49,533 nucleotides of DNA. It comes from Asterionellopsis glacialis (Eukaryota; Bacillariophyta; Plagiogrammaphyceae; Rhaphoneidales; Asterionellopsidaceae). This document shows, in pieces, positions 22,415 through 32,516 of the stretch (position 1 is its first letter; each line of letters begins with the position of its first letter). The position numbers and the translations under genes were made by a program. Where the stretch lies: the NCBI GenBank assembly GCA_014885115.2, contig WKLE02005005.1, positions 1 through 49,533 of the forward strand, read 5' to 3'. Under the pieces are notes generated by a model. It did not search any database, had not been told where the DNA came from, and saw only the letters and a program-made list of their open reading frames with translations.

Positions 22415-22963
22415 CTACCAGTCAATCTCAGTGTCAATATCATCGTCATAATATTCTTCCATACAATCCAGATAGCACACAACAATCAAAGACGCTACTA
22501 TTGCTCCTTCATAGTAGGCTACCTGATGTCGACCCCATTGATGTTCAATCAGAAGAGAAATGGCCGCAGCACATGGAATTGTCCACAAAGACCAATAATA
22601 GACCAACAATTCAGAGAAAGAACAATCCAATTGTTGTGTAGGAAATGACGGTATCAGCAGTAACAGTGTCTGCCCGAGATGATGCAACCCCAGTAAAAAA
22701 ATTGAGGTTCGATAAAGTGTTAAATCCGACATACGAAGTTCTAGCATAAGCTCCCAACAACGACCCAAAAAAGTAGCCACCCTAGAAAAGTGTTCGTGTA
22801 ACACCTTGATCCAACGTACTCCCAATGATTCAAGAGGAAGATTACTCGCCTTGGTCATAGCATGATTCGAAATTATGTCCAAATCCTGTTTTACCAGTTG
22901 GCGTTGAAAATCCTGCTCTACTGAAAGATCACTGGTTGTCAAAATTTCACCGAACGAAGCCAT
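22415..22963 (-). CDS. Hypothetical small membrane protein
   Basis: A 182-residue single-exon frame starting at the ATG 22963-22961 (the codon before it is GTG). The first half is soluble and helical (VEQDFQRQLVKQDLDIISNHA). The second half has three or four hydrophobic stretches: SIFLLGLHHLGQTLLLLI, LLVYYWSLWTIPCAAAISLL and EGAIVASLIVVCYL. It ends in an acidic tail (EEYYDDDIDTEIDW). Base composition and CpG look like host genes, not like the adjacent block. I recognise no family. It could be a tail-region membrane protein of the ER or peroxisome, but that is a guess. Confidence 0.55.
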   Translation of the reverse strand: MASFGEILTTSDLSVEQDFQRQLVKQDLDIISNHAMTKASNLPLESLGVRWIKVLHEHFSRVATFLGRCWELMLELRMSDLTLYRTSIFLLGLHHLGQTLLLLIPSFPTQQLDCSFSELLVYYWSLWTIPCAAAISLLIEHQWGRHQVAYYEGAIVASLIVVCYLDCMEEYYDDDIDTEIDW

Positions 22964-24215
22964 CACGGCAAAATATCTGAAATATATTTTGAAATTGAAC
23001 CTTTTGTTGGTGGTGCGAATGCAGAGTGTGTAATCCAGGGGCGATCTTTGTCTTCGCGGTGGTTAATATCAGTGTAGTTTAGCTTGTACGAACTGCAAAT
23101 GTGAATACTACGATCGGGACCGAAATCAAAGATGCTTACAAACGAGAATTGCTAGGCTAGACTAGGACTAAACTCTAGATGATACAATAAAATAATACAG
23201 GGCGTCGCATCGATTCATCTTTTTTTTGATTTGTTTGTGTACCTGTACGAGGTTCCAAAGAAATTTGTTTGGCAGTCGTGCAAATGAGTCTTGTACCTAT
23301 CTTTCAGTCCGTACCAGGTACCAGTTATGGACCTACTAGGTAACGGTGCACCGTCTGTCTACCATGTATACCTCTACAGGTACCGGTACCTGGTAGTCTC
23401 CCAGGTACCCCCTGGTACCTGTACCAGGTACAACCGAATACACCGAAAAATACAAAAATCACACTTAAAAACACCACAAACACACGCGCGCGTCAGAACG
23501 AAGACGCGCAAACAGAAACGAGAAACTAGAAAATAGCATAGGCTTATAACCCAATAAGGTTTAGAACAGAGTTAGTTAGTTAGTACCGGTACAGGCGGTA
23601 CCAGGTACCTGTACCAGGTACGTTACCTGGTATGTCGGCACACTAGTCCTAATAAAAAGTACCGGTACAAATAGTGTGTCTTTCGTACTTATTCAAGTAT
23701 GAACTTACCGTTTTCGTTTATCAAAAATTAAATGGTAACAGGAACTCATATTATATTCATTTTTTTCATAAAAGTTAATCAATTAGCATGTACCTGGTAG
23801 AGAAGATACTTTGTTCTAAATTAAAATTTTCAAAAAATATGCCTGTACGGCGTACGACGAGTACGTCACACCCACAGAATGGGAAAGACGTATGTTGGGG
23901 GATAAAAATAGCTGTGAAATACAGTAAAATATATTAATAGCGAAAGGAGAAATAATGAGATCGGAATCGCGCCAACACAGAGGGATTTACAGAGATGGAC
24001 AAAAAGAAGATATGAGCTCAATACGCGTGGGAAAACTACAGACAGACAACTGGTAAACGTCAACCGACTCGAGAGATCCTCCTCCTCATAGGCATTCGCG
24101 AACTATCTATCAAGCGCTAAGAACAATCTTTGGGGCTTGGAGATCACATCGTATCCCTCGCAAAAGCATCACCACCCGACAATTTTTGTGTGTATCGCTA
24201 CTTCCATTTTCAACT
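22964..24215. other. Divergent intergenic region with palindrome cluster
   Basis: Lies between the membrane protein (-) and the DUF1499 gene (+) and must hold both promoters. It contains the densest group of GTACC(A/T)GGTAC palindromes in the window and a CG-rich string ACACGCGCGCGTC near 23485. No convincing gene. Confidence 0.5.
23311..23635. repeat. Cluster of GTACC(A/T)GGTAC odd palindromes
   Basis: Four exact copies at 23311-23321, 23421-23431, 23598-23608 and 23611-23621, with many partial copies between them (for example GGTACCGGTACCTGGTAG near 23379). The string is self-complementary apart from the central base. Some copies abut, so long hairpins could form. Confidence 0.85.
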
Positions 24216-25022
24216 ATGGTACGGCTGGTTGTATTGACTTTAGCCAGTCTTTTGAATGTCTTTTCTGTCCAAGGATTTGTCCAAAAATATGGTGCCGGTG
24301 CTAGATTTGGCACTCGTTCCTTGAGTGCACACCAGAGATTCGCTACCAAGTACGACGGGGAAGAAAGCCGTGCTCATACACCAACAACTACTCGCGCTGA
24401 TTTCCTTTCCAGCCTGATCTCCTCCGTTGGAAGTATTGGAGTGATTTCCGTAGGTATGCCGGCATTTGCTGATGAAGAAACTGATGTATCTCCACCATCA
24501 ACGCCTCCTTCAGCACCCACGAGAACTATCTCCGAGTGCAAGGCTGGATCCGGAGGAAAGCCCTCTAACTGTATATCAACGCGAAGTATCAAAAAAGTAG
24601 ATCAATATTCACCGCCATGGACGTTTGAAGTTAGCGCAGACGAGGCCATGGCTCGTGTCAAGGGTGTTGTCGAAACAGATCCTACTCTGGAAATGCTTGA
24701 AGAAGACAAGGAGGGCAAATACTTAAAGGTTAAAGCTTCCCGTAACTTGGTGTCAGATGAGCTTGAATTTATTTTTGATGATAGAGACCAAGTTGTCAAG
24801 TTCCGATCTTCAGAAACAGGCGAACCTTCCATTTCAGACTTTGGAGCAAATCGCAGTCGATTAGAAGGAATCAGGAAGAAAGCAGGCGTATTCGGTGTAA
24901 TGGGAGAGGGATTGACTGCCGATAGCTATGAAGGCTCACGTGGGAGCGGCCCGATTGGTCAACTTAAAGCCTTCTACGGCTTACAGAGTGGAAAAGGCTT
25001 TGAAGAGGTCTTTGATAGGTAG
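24216..25022 (+). CDS. DUF1499 protein, predicted plastid/thylakoid-lumen targeted
   Basis: 268 residues, single exon, ATG at 24216. The N-terminus is a signal peptide (MVRLVVLTLASLLNVFSVQG) followed by Phe, the diatom plastid-import pattern. A second hydrophobic stretch (SLISSVGSIGVISVG) before MPAFA/DEE resembles a lumen-targeting signal. The mature part has the DUF1499 features: a Cys-containing start (SECKAG...KPSNCIST), PPWTFEVSADEAMARVKGVV, KASRNLVSDELEFIFD and a C-terminal RIEGIRKK-like helix (SRLEGIRKKAG). Molecular function of DUF1499 is not established; plant members are plastid proteins. The next gene downstream on the same strand is also plastid-targeted. Confidence 0.85.
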   Translation: MVRLVVLTLASLLNVFSVQGFVQKYGAGARFGTRSLSAHQRFATKYDGEESRAHTPTTTRADFLSSLISSVGSIGVISVGMPAFADEETDVSPPSTPPSAPTRTISECKAGSGGKPSNCISTRSIKKVDQYSPPWTFEVSADEAMARVKGVVETDPTLEMLEEDKEGKYLKVKASRNLVSDELEFIFDDRDQVVKFRSSETGEPSISDFGANRSRLEGIRKKAGVFGVMGEGLTADSYEGSRGSGPIGQLKAFYGLQSGKGFEEVFDR

Positions 25023-25705
25023 CTAATCAAAATTGGCCAAACAATAGAAGACTGTCTGTCGACACCTGCTGAAAGCAGTCTAGTTGTTCATGATGTACAC
25101 TTGGCATTTTTTGTATTTGTGAAGCGTTACGCGAACTTAAATAGCACATGCCTTTGTTTCAACTTGCCAGCATTCAGAACTCTGTTCTACCTGCTGATGC
25201 CCTCCAGAAGCTGGGTTCATAGTCCGAATGCTGATATGATTAGTTTATCAAAGATTCTTCACGGGGACCATCGTGTTTATTCTGTCAGATTGTTTTGTCT
25301 GAAAAGTGAAAATAGTCCATTGATAGTCCTATCGTACCTACCGTAGCAAATTATTAGCAAAACCACCCTCGCCAAGACAAAAAAAGATAAAAATTTACAG
25401 TAGGGTTATTGTAACAACGAAATGGAGAGTCGAGTGAATCGATGAGTTTTAACCCTTGTTGTTTAATAAACGATTCTTGAATTCTGACGTATGTATGCAT
25501 GAGAGACAACTTGGACTTTTCGTCAATATTGCTATCAGTGGATCCGCAAACTCCCATCCATCGATCATCGATCAGACCGTACGGTAGTCATCAAAACGGA
25601 GACCAACAGAGACTCGGCTTGGTGAACAAGAAGATAAGAAGCTGATTTGGTCAAATCCACATCAGTATTTCAATCCAACTTTTATCCTCTTCCAAAAACT
25701 AAAAC
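25023..25705. other. Intergenic between DUF1499 and YGGT genes
   Basis: 3' flank of the DUF1499 gene and promoter of the YGGT gene. Short open frames only, none convincing. No repeat of note. Confidence 0.5.
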
Positions 25706-26327
25706 ATGCTTCGGAGTTTTCTTTTCGTCGGGCTTTGTGTCATGACTCTCACATCGGTGACTGCTTTTGCACCTCCGAGTGCTCGAGGAACAACATTTGC
25801 TACCACAACTATGGGTTCCTCTTTCTCCTCCGAGACTTCTCTTAAAATGATGGATGTTGGGACAATTCAACAAAGCGTTTCTGCAGCACAATCTACTGGC
25901 ATGCTTCTTGCTGAAACTGAGGCTTGGGTACAACCGCTCGCATCAGTTCTAGATCCATTTCTTAACTTGTTTTCATTTGCAATGGTATGTTGCGCGTAAA
26001 GACCGTCTTTCAAAACACTCGTCGTTACCAAAAGCCATTCAGTCTCTCTAATTATGATTTGGCACCTTCTTTTCTGCTTTTTAACTTTTGCAATAGTTGT
26101 GCAGAATTGTCATTTCTTGGTACCCCAAAACAAACTTGAATGAATTGCCTTTTAATATTGTAGTATGGCCCACGGAACCTCTCTTGAAAGCTATTCGTGG
26201 ATCAGTCCCTCCGGCCTTTGGTGTTGATATTACTCCTATTGTATGGCTCGCAATCTTTACCTTTTTCCATGAAATTTTGCTTGGGCAACAAGGATTGCTC
26301 ACCATGAAAATTAAGTACGGCATTTAG
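25706..26327 (+). CDS. YGGT-family (YlmG-like) plastid membrane protein
   Basis: Model: exons 25706-25984 and 26097-26327 with a GT-AG intron, giving 169 residues. The N-terminus MLRSFLFVGLCVMTLTSVTA is followed by FAPPS, a classic diatom ASAFAP-type plastid signal. The membrane part carries the YGGT pattern: FLNLFSFAM, then CRIVISWYPKTNLNELPFN, WPTEPLLKAIRGSVPP, and FGVDITPIVWLAIFTFF. YlmG proteins in cyanobacteria and plastids are implicated in nucleoid distribution and in thylakoid and cytochrome assembly; which applies here is unknown. The intron falls inside the first transmembrane region. Plus-strand neighbour of the DUF1499 gene. Confidence 0.9.
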
Positions 26328-26698
26328 AGAAAGAAAGAAAGAAGAAAGAGATTTTTCTTTTGCCTATTAACGGCTTGATCGGCTGTTGGGGATTACAGTT
26401 TTTTTGGGCAATACCAAAAATCGCTGAACATTACACCGGCAGTCACATGCTATAATTCAATATACAAATATCTCCGAATATGGTTGCTAAAAAGACTAAA
26501 CTGCCTCATTAAACGACAGCATGACATCTAGTGCGGCTTTCTCGCCCCTTTCTACATATTTTTTATATCTTTAGTGGTTGGTTTCTACAATGACCTCAAG
26601 AGATTTTCTAGCGATTTCCATTTCTATTGTGCTAGTGATTAATGACATACACAAGATGTTTATGCATGATGTACATTATTTGGAATTGAACAAGCTCT
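26328..26698. other. Convergent 3' intergenic region
   Basis: 371 bp between the ends of the YGGT gene (+) and the first TPR gene (-). It starts with a short purine-rich GAAAGAAAGAAAG tract. Nothing else seen. Confidence 0.5.
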
Positions 26699-28627
26699 TC
26701 ATGCTGCAGCGGCTGCGGGAGGTATAGTATTGATGAGCAAATTCCTATCTTCTTCCTTACCTGATAGCTTTGCAGCTTCTGCAAAGAAGCTCATAGCTCT
26801 CTCCATATCACTCATATCAAGTGCTAGGTCTCCCATGATCTTGAGAGTGTTGATAATACGGCTATCAAACGCTGTCTTTTGTAGTCCAGCACGGCGCGGT
26901 GGTTTGATTCTTCGAAGCAGACGTTCGACTTCCTTATATGACTTGAAAGCCTCATCTAACAAACCTAACGATTGTTGTGTTTGTCCAATTCCCATCAAAA
27001 TCTCAATCAAATCGTTATTCGGACCTCCTGTACTCGGCGAATGAAAAGGTGGTGTTTTTAAGATTTTTAAAGCATCTTGGTAGTACTTGAGAGCTTGTGT
27101 GTAATCACCACATTCCTGATGGGCACGACCAATATGACGTAATGATGTCACTACCTTGGGGTGCCTTCGTCCATGTATGAGTTTGCGGATTTGAAGTGAT
27201 TCTGTAAAGCACTCGAGAGACCTGGCAATTTTCTTCTCATCTAGAAGAATCACTCCCATGTTTTGTAAGACAGCTGCAACTGCAGGGTGGATATTGCCAT
27301 ACGATGATCGACGAAGTTTCAAACACATGCTGAATGATTGCAATGCCGTTTCTTGTTCAGCTTGTTTCAATTGAATGATCCCCATTTGGTATAAAGCTGT
27401 GGCACGAATTTCCTTTGTTTGTCTTAGTGCTTCATTTTCCTCTATTTTTCCTATCTTTCTCTTTTTTCTCTGGTTCTTCGACTGAAGAATAGAGCGGAAG
27501 CAAACCATGGCTTCTTCATTTCGCTCTAGAACTTGCAAGCACATCCCAAGGTGTAGCATGGGAGTGAATAGCATACTTGTTGGTGATGCAAGATATTTGT
27601 AAACACGAATAGCCTCACCATGAAAATATGAAGCATTTAAATGTTGACCTTTGTTCATGAGAAGACTTCCAATAGCACAAAGCGTTTGTGCAACTGTGTA
27701 ATTTTCATAGCCATACTCTTCTCTCTGGTAAACTAGACCTCGCAGTAATGGTAGAATATCATCATGATGAACAAAAGTCATTATGCCATTTTCTGTTTTA
27801 CTTGTTGTTGTTGTTGTTGTTGCTGCTTGAAGTAGTAATATTTCTACTTGGATAGTAACAATGTCTCTATTACGACCACTACCTGGTATATAATCATTCT
27901 CAAGAATTCTAAGAGCACGTTGAAAGGCATTTAGTACATCCGCGCTACATCGTACTCCTGTTTTTTTCGAGAGTAAGTTTTGTTGAAGAATTCCAAAATT
28001 GAACCATAGAGATGCAGAAATTGTGCTATTTTGGGATATATCCTCTTCTAGGGCAGACTTAACGCATTGTAGAGCCCTTTCAAACTCTCCTAAAACACAA
28101 TGGATGTACCCCAAGTTGCTCATCACAGGAATAGAAATTTCCTCAGATATTATGACACATCTTCTCTCTGACAATTCAGAAAAAGACTCGGAGGATCGAC
28201 AGTCTCCGTACAATTCCTTGGCGAGGCGAAGATTTGCATTTGCTTGTACCAACGCTGAAAGGGCAAGGTGATATTTGTGATCAACATGCAAAATTTGAGC
28301 AATATTATTGTCTGCAATTATCTTGATGTATAGACTTGATGCATTTACGGAAGCACGCTGATAAAGGGCAATGGTATGTTGCTTGGTAACAGTATTTAAG
28401 GAAAAAGAATGGCGTGCTTTCGATTTGATGAGGTATTCATGGTTTCTTATTGCTTCGAGGAGTAGTGCCGCCGAGGGATCATATAAATTAGCACAGGAAG
28501 AATAAGGTCCTTTCCCTCCTTTGCCACAAAGATGATGATTAGTCATTGCGGGCGACTCAATACTAAATGGTAATGTTCTAATAATCTGAATACCTTCATT
28601 GTACCGACCTCTTAAGTACATCACCAT
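26699..28627 (-). CDS. TPR-repeat protein, kinesin-light-chain/NPHP3-like, paralogue 1
   Basis: 642 residues, single exon, ATG at 28627-28625. From about residue 100 it is made of roughly nine tetratricopeptide repeats with the usual W/LG-Y-A/F-P spacing, for example LQNMGVILLDEKKIARSLECF, SLRHIGRAHQECGDYTQALKYY and LKIMGDLALDMSDMERAMSFF. The central repeats carry LRRSSYGNIHPAVA and IRKLIHGRRHPKVV, the form seen in kinesin-light-chain-type TPR proteins. No kinase, NB-ARC or motor domain is attached. It ends INTIPPAAAAA. The gene at 30648-32516 is a same-strand relative with matching C-terminus, so this is a local tandem duplication. Likely a protein-binding scaffold; partner unknown. Confidence 0.88.
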   Translation of the reverse strand: MVMYLRGRYNEGIQIIRTLPFSIESPAMTNHHLCGKGGKGPYSSCANLYDPSAALLLEAIRNHEYLIKSKARHSFSLNTVTKQHTIALYQRASVNASSLYIKIIADNNIAQILHVDHKYHLALSALVQANANLRLAKELYGDCRSSESFSELSERRCVIISEEISIPVMSNLGYIHCVLGEFERALQCVKSALEEDISQNSTISASLWFNFGILQQNLLSKKTGVRCSADVLNAFQRALRILENDYIPGSGRNRDIVTIQVEILLLQAATTTTTTSKTENGIMTFVHHDDILPLLRGLVYQREEYGYENYTVAQTLCAIGSLLMNKGQHLNASYFHGEAIRVYKYLASPTSMLFTPMLHLGMCLQVLERNEEAMVCFRSILQSKNQRKKRKIGKIEENEALRQTKEIRATALYQMGIIQLKQAEQETALQSFSMCLKLRRSSYGNIHPAVAAVLQNMGVILLDEKKIARSLECFTESLQIRKLIHGRRHPKVVTSLRHIGRAHQECGDYTQALKYYQDALKILKTPPFHSPSTGGPNNDLIEILMGIGQTQQSLGLLDEAFKSYKEVERLLRRIKPPRRAGLQKTAFDSRIINTLKIMGDLALDMSDMERAMSFFAEAAKLSGKEEDRNLLINTIPPAAAAA

Positions 28628-30647
28628 GGTTGGGAGTTCTTGTATAATTTAAAAAGAACACAGTAAATGAAGGTATGCTGCAATAAATGCCGATTCACAG
28701 TTTTTACAGAAGACCCCTCTTATTTTGAACCAAACCTCCCAGAAAAGTCAAGTAGGACTAGACTAGCGGTTCGAAAGAAAATGGCAAACGGCGAATATTT
28801 TTCTTGAAAGACCTGCTTTGTTGCGCTCTGTTCCTAGATTACTCTCTACGAGTATATAAGGCCCATGCGTTCGAAGCAACGGATGGAGAATTACTGTAGT
28901 CTACTCCCAGAACCAGATTATCTGTCGTTGTTGGGCCTTGTCTCCCACCACTACCAAGAACGACCGAACAAAAAACTTATACAAAAGTGAATGGCAGGAA
29001 ACACCAGGCAATTTCCAAGCCAAAATATGGATTTGAAATTACTTCGTCAGAATAATCTTGTACGGGCGATGATAATGTGTTTTCTTCTAGAATGTTCCCT
29101 TACTTAGTTCTCAGCATCACCACTATTTCTACAGTATTTAATAGGTAAGTTTCTCTTTCGGGTCTTGTTTTTTCTAGTCTACCCATCAGATAACAACCAA
29201 CGAAGAATTCTTGTAAGGTAAGTCACAGTTAGTTCATTTGATCTTGGAGGAACCTTTTGCGAACTTGTGTCTTTTTATTCGGGAATGGTACCTAGTTCAT
29301 CAACTGTAAAGGCCCAATGTTTGAAACCTCAAAGCGTCTTTGAATTCAAATTCACATAGTCCGGCGGGGCGATCACAGAAATCATTGGTCCTGAAATGAG
29401 ATTTTTACCTTTTTGTTGAGAAAAATCCTGGAAAATGCGTTTAAGAGTCTGAGGAAGTGAGAAAAATCGTGAGAATTTCACAAGAAACAAAAGAAATCTC
29501 CAGGAAGCGATCATTTCAGAATACTTATATCACTTTTTTTAATAGTAAAATTATTTCGAGCCCGTTCGGCTTTTGAACCTCTTGGTAGTCACGCACGCGT
29601 TCCCGGGTGACTGCTCCTAACGGCAACAAAATTTGAGTATTGCGCAAACTTACTATTTTTCTCAACGTAATATCAATACTACCAGGTACGGCGTAAAGGG
29701 GAATTTTGTACCATTGCAATAATTTCTTCGAATGGTCCTTATTTCAGAATGGCCTGTCTACGTGATAAACTGAATTCATTGAAATTTCGACGGGCAAATC
29801 AGATCCAAAACTATAAGTTTGATTAGGTAAATAACGTTTTTTTAACGGTGTTTAACTGTAATTGTTTGACTTTCCTGGTATCGCAGCTAAGTCAGGTTCC
29901 ATTGAGAATCTGAAAAACCACATGTGTATCGTTTTTGAAGGTAGCCAATACCAATTATTTTTAAATCTTTAAACATTCATTCATTATCTTCGCATAATCT
30001 CTTACAGAGAGATTACTGTATAAGGGACATTTCCACTGATTGTTCATTAATATGTATATCATTTACAGTATTGTCTAAAGATGGTACTGTAGTAAGTAGT
30101 AGGTCCAACGTTTATGTTACCGTTACCAGTAGTTGGTCCTCCCTTCTTGATATCGTACCTGGTACTGGTAGTTTGTATGTAACCTTAGTCTCTATCCAGT
30201 AGGAGCTTCTAACGCAGTACCTACATGAGAGAACGGAGAACACCCCGCGCCTCACAACACATTTCCCCAATTCCTCGACGTCCTCCTGATTTTTTGTGAA
30301 GACCTTGCTCCCCCTTTACGGGTAGGACTAGCACTCTAGGTCCTATAGGACTAGGATATACCGGTAGGTCCTAGGACCTAAGGTCCTACCTTTAAAGTCC
30401 AAGGACTCTCTAGTACGTCCTCCAGAGTGCTTACCAGGTAATTTTTTGTCCTTTTTTTCATAGGTGAGTTATGAAAACATACAGCAGGATTGTGGATGAT
30501 GGTTTAGAACATTTATAATTTATAAAAGTTAGTGACAGAGGTAGAAGCTTTCCGTACGAACGAACTGCATCATTAGTGATTTATGAAAAGAAAGACGACA
30601 TCTGCAAAAGTTAGTTATACGTTAAATCACTTGCACCTCTGAAAATT
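28628..30647. other. 2-kb spacer between the two TPR genes
   Basis: Contains the upstream region of TPR gene 1, a GTACCTGGTAC at 30155-30165, a near copy at about 29679-29689, and a patch of AGGTCCTA palindromes at 30338-30390. Only short, unconvincing open frames. Confidence 0.5.
30338..30390. repeat. Patch of AGGTCCTA-type palindromes
   Basis: TAGGTCCTAGGACCTA at 30365-30380 is a perfect 16-bp palindrome. TAGGTCCTATAGGACTA lies at 30338-30354, and arms GGTAGG (30363-30368) and CCTACC (30385-30390) flank the perfect one. The core differs from the GTACC family. Confidence 0.8.
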
Positions 30648-32516
30648 TTAAGCCGCAGCAGCACTTGGCGGGATAGTATTGAGGATTATATTGCAATCCT
30701 CTTCTCTACCGGAAAGACGAGCAGCTTCCGCAAAGAAGACACGAGCACTTTCCATGTCACTCATGTCAATTGCAAGATTCCCCATAATCTTGAGAATGTT
30801 AACGATATGACTGTTATCGTTGTTTTCTCCTTCTTTTCCACCGCCACGCCGTAAGAGAATCGTTGCTTCTTCATACGATTTGAGAGCTTGATCCATCAAA
30901 CTTAAGGAATGTTGTGCTTGGCCAAGTCCAACTAAAACCTCAATCATATGCTTGGTAGTATGTTCATAGGGACAACGTCTTAAAATTGCTAAGGCTTCTG
31001 AGCTGTATTCAAGGGCCTTTTGGTAGTCTCCACGATCTTGATGGATACGTCCAATATGACGGAGAGATGAAGCAACCTCGTAATGATCTTTACCATATGT
31101 AGCTTTACGGATACTAAGAGATTCTTCAAAATGAAGAAGTGCTTTGTTTATTTGTCTTTGTTCCGACAATAGAATACCCATATTGTGCAATACAGATGCA
31201 ATAGCTGGATGATTATCTCCAAAGCAAGATCGACGCAGCCTTAAACATAATCTGAAAGATTGCATCGCCTTAGCCTTGCTATTTGCATTTACGACAGGAT
31301 TACCAGGTGAAAACTGGATCATACCTACATTGTAAAATATCATAGCAAGAATGGCTTGGATGTCCGAACTTTCAAAGTCAAATGGTTTCCCATCTCTTGA
31401 ACGGAGAGCTTGGCAAAAACAATCCATAGCTTTTTGGTAACAATTGAGTTCTTGATAACACTTTCCCAAGTAAGCCATGGGGGATAACATAATATCCTTG
31501 GACGCCTTTAACTTATGACAGATACGGACAGCTTCTCCATAAAAGTTAGATGCATACAAATAATCGTTTTTGTCCATATGATATCTTCCAAGGGTACACA
31601 GAGTCTGAGCTACAGTGGAATGTTCATATCCCAAAGCTTGTCGCTGACAAACAAGATCTAGTAGAAGGTTGTAGATCTTTGTGTCATTGTCAGCCAGTTC
31701 TGGTTGTAATTGAGACATGCACAATTCAACTTGAACTGTAACAAGGTCTCGAAATTTGCTACCATCATGATTCTTACTTGTCATGAGATGGTGAGCCCGA
31801 TTGAGTGCATAAAGCGTTTCACCTTGACCTTTGTGATGAAGTTTGAGAAGCAGTGCAAGATTGTACCAAAGAGACGCAGCAGTAAGGTTTGTTTTATGAT
31901 CTTCGTACGATGACTCATCTTGAGGCGAAGGACAATGATCTAAGGCTTCAATCACACATTGAAGAGCTTCTCGATATTCACCTAAAATATAATGAACTCG
32001 ACCCAAGTTGCTGATAACAGGCAAGTATACGTCGAAGTATAATCTTGGATGATTCCCATGCAGTTGTCTTGCAAATCTTGCATGGGCTGCTGCTCGTTCT
32101 AGAGCTAAGTGCGCTTGATGATATTTCTTGTTTTGGTACAAAATTTGACCAATGTTATTTTCAGCGATACACTTGTAGAATGGACAACGACTATCAGATG
32201 ATTCTCTTACTGATTGGTACAAACCAATGATCCCTTCTTCAATTTCCCATAAGGATGGAATTTGTTTCGTGAGGAGGAATTTATGCTTTTGAATGGCTGC
32301 ATGTAGAATAGATTTAGTTGAGGAGCAAGTAATACCCGAATGCGAAGCGGGAGGATCAGTAGCAGGAGCTGTAGAGGTGCTGAGAAGGGAGGAAGAAGAA
32401 GACCTCCTACTCATAGCCATGAAATCTTCAGGATATGTAATGCAAACAATCCCTTCATCACATTTGTCTGTCCCATACATGATAGATATGTTATTGCTGG
32501 TAGATGCTGAAAACAT
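30648..32516 (-). CDS. TPR-repeat protein, kinesin-light-chain/NPHP3-like, paralogue 2
   Basis: 622 residues, single exon. I chose the ATG at 32516-32514 (MFSASTS); the frame stays open to 32639 but has no earlier ATG. After a Ser/Ala-rich N-terminus it has the same TPR series as paralogue 1, for example LHNMGILLSEQRQINKALLHF, SLRHIGRIHQDRGDYQKALEY and LKIMGNLAIDMSDMESARVFF, and ends LNTIPPSAAAA. Conserved central strings include LRLRRSCFGDNHPAIAS. Divergence is spread through the N-terminal third, while the last three repeats are closest. Likely a protein-interaction scaffold of unknown partner. Confidence 0.87.
   Translation of the reverse strand: MFSASTSNNISIMYGTDKCDEGIVCITYPEDFMAMSRRSSSSSLLSTSTAPATDPPASHSGITCSSTKSILHAAIQKHKFLLTKQIPSLWEIEEGIIGLYQSVRESSDSRCPFYKCIAENNIGQILYQNKKYHQAHLALERAAAHARFARQLHGNHPRLYFDVYLPVISNLGRVHYILGEYREALQCVIEALDHCPSPQDESSYEDHKTNLTAASLWYNLALLLKLHHKGQGETLYALNRAHHLMTSKNHDGSKFRDLVTVQVELCMSQLQPELADNDTKIYNLLLDLVCQRQALGYEHSTVAQTLCTLGRYHMDKNDYLYASNFYGEAVRICHKLKASKDIMLSPMAYLGKCYQELNCYQKAMDCFCQALRSRDGKPFDFESSDIQAILAMIFYNVGMIQFSPGNPVVNANSKAKAMQSFRLCLRLRRSCFGDNHPAIASVLHNMGILLSEQRQINKALLHFEESLSIRKATYGKDHYEVASSLRHIGRIHQDRGDYQKALEYSSEALAILRRCPYEHTTKHMIEVLVGLGQAQHSLSLMDQALKSYEEATILLRRGGGKEGENNDNSHIVNILKIMGNLAIDMSDMESARVFFAEAARLSGREEDCNIILNTIPPSAAAA

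Noticed and set aside
28755..28775. GGTTCGAA string as a tRNA T-loop
   Set aside because: No flanking cloverleaf arms could be formed, so it is not a tRNA gene.
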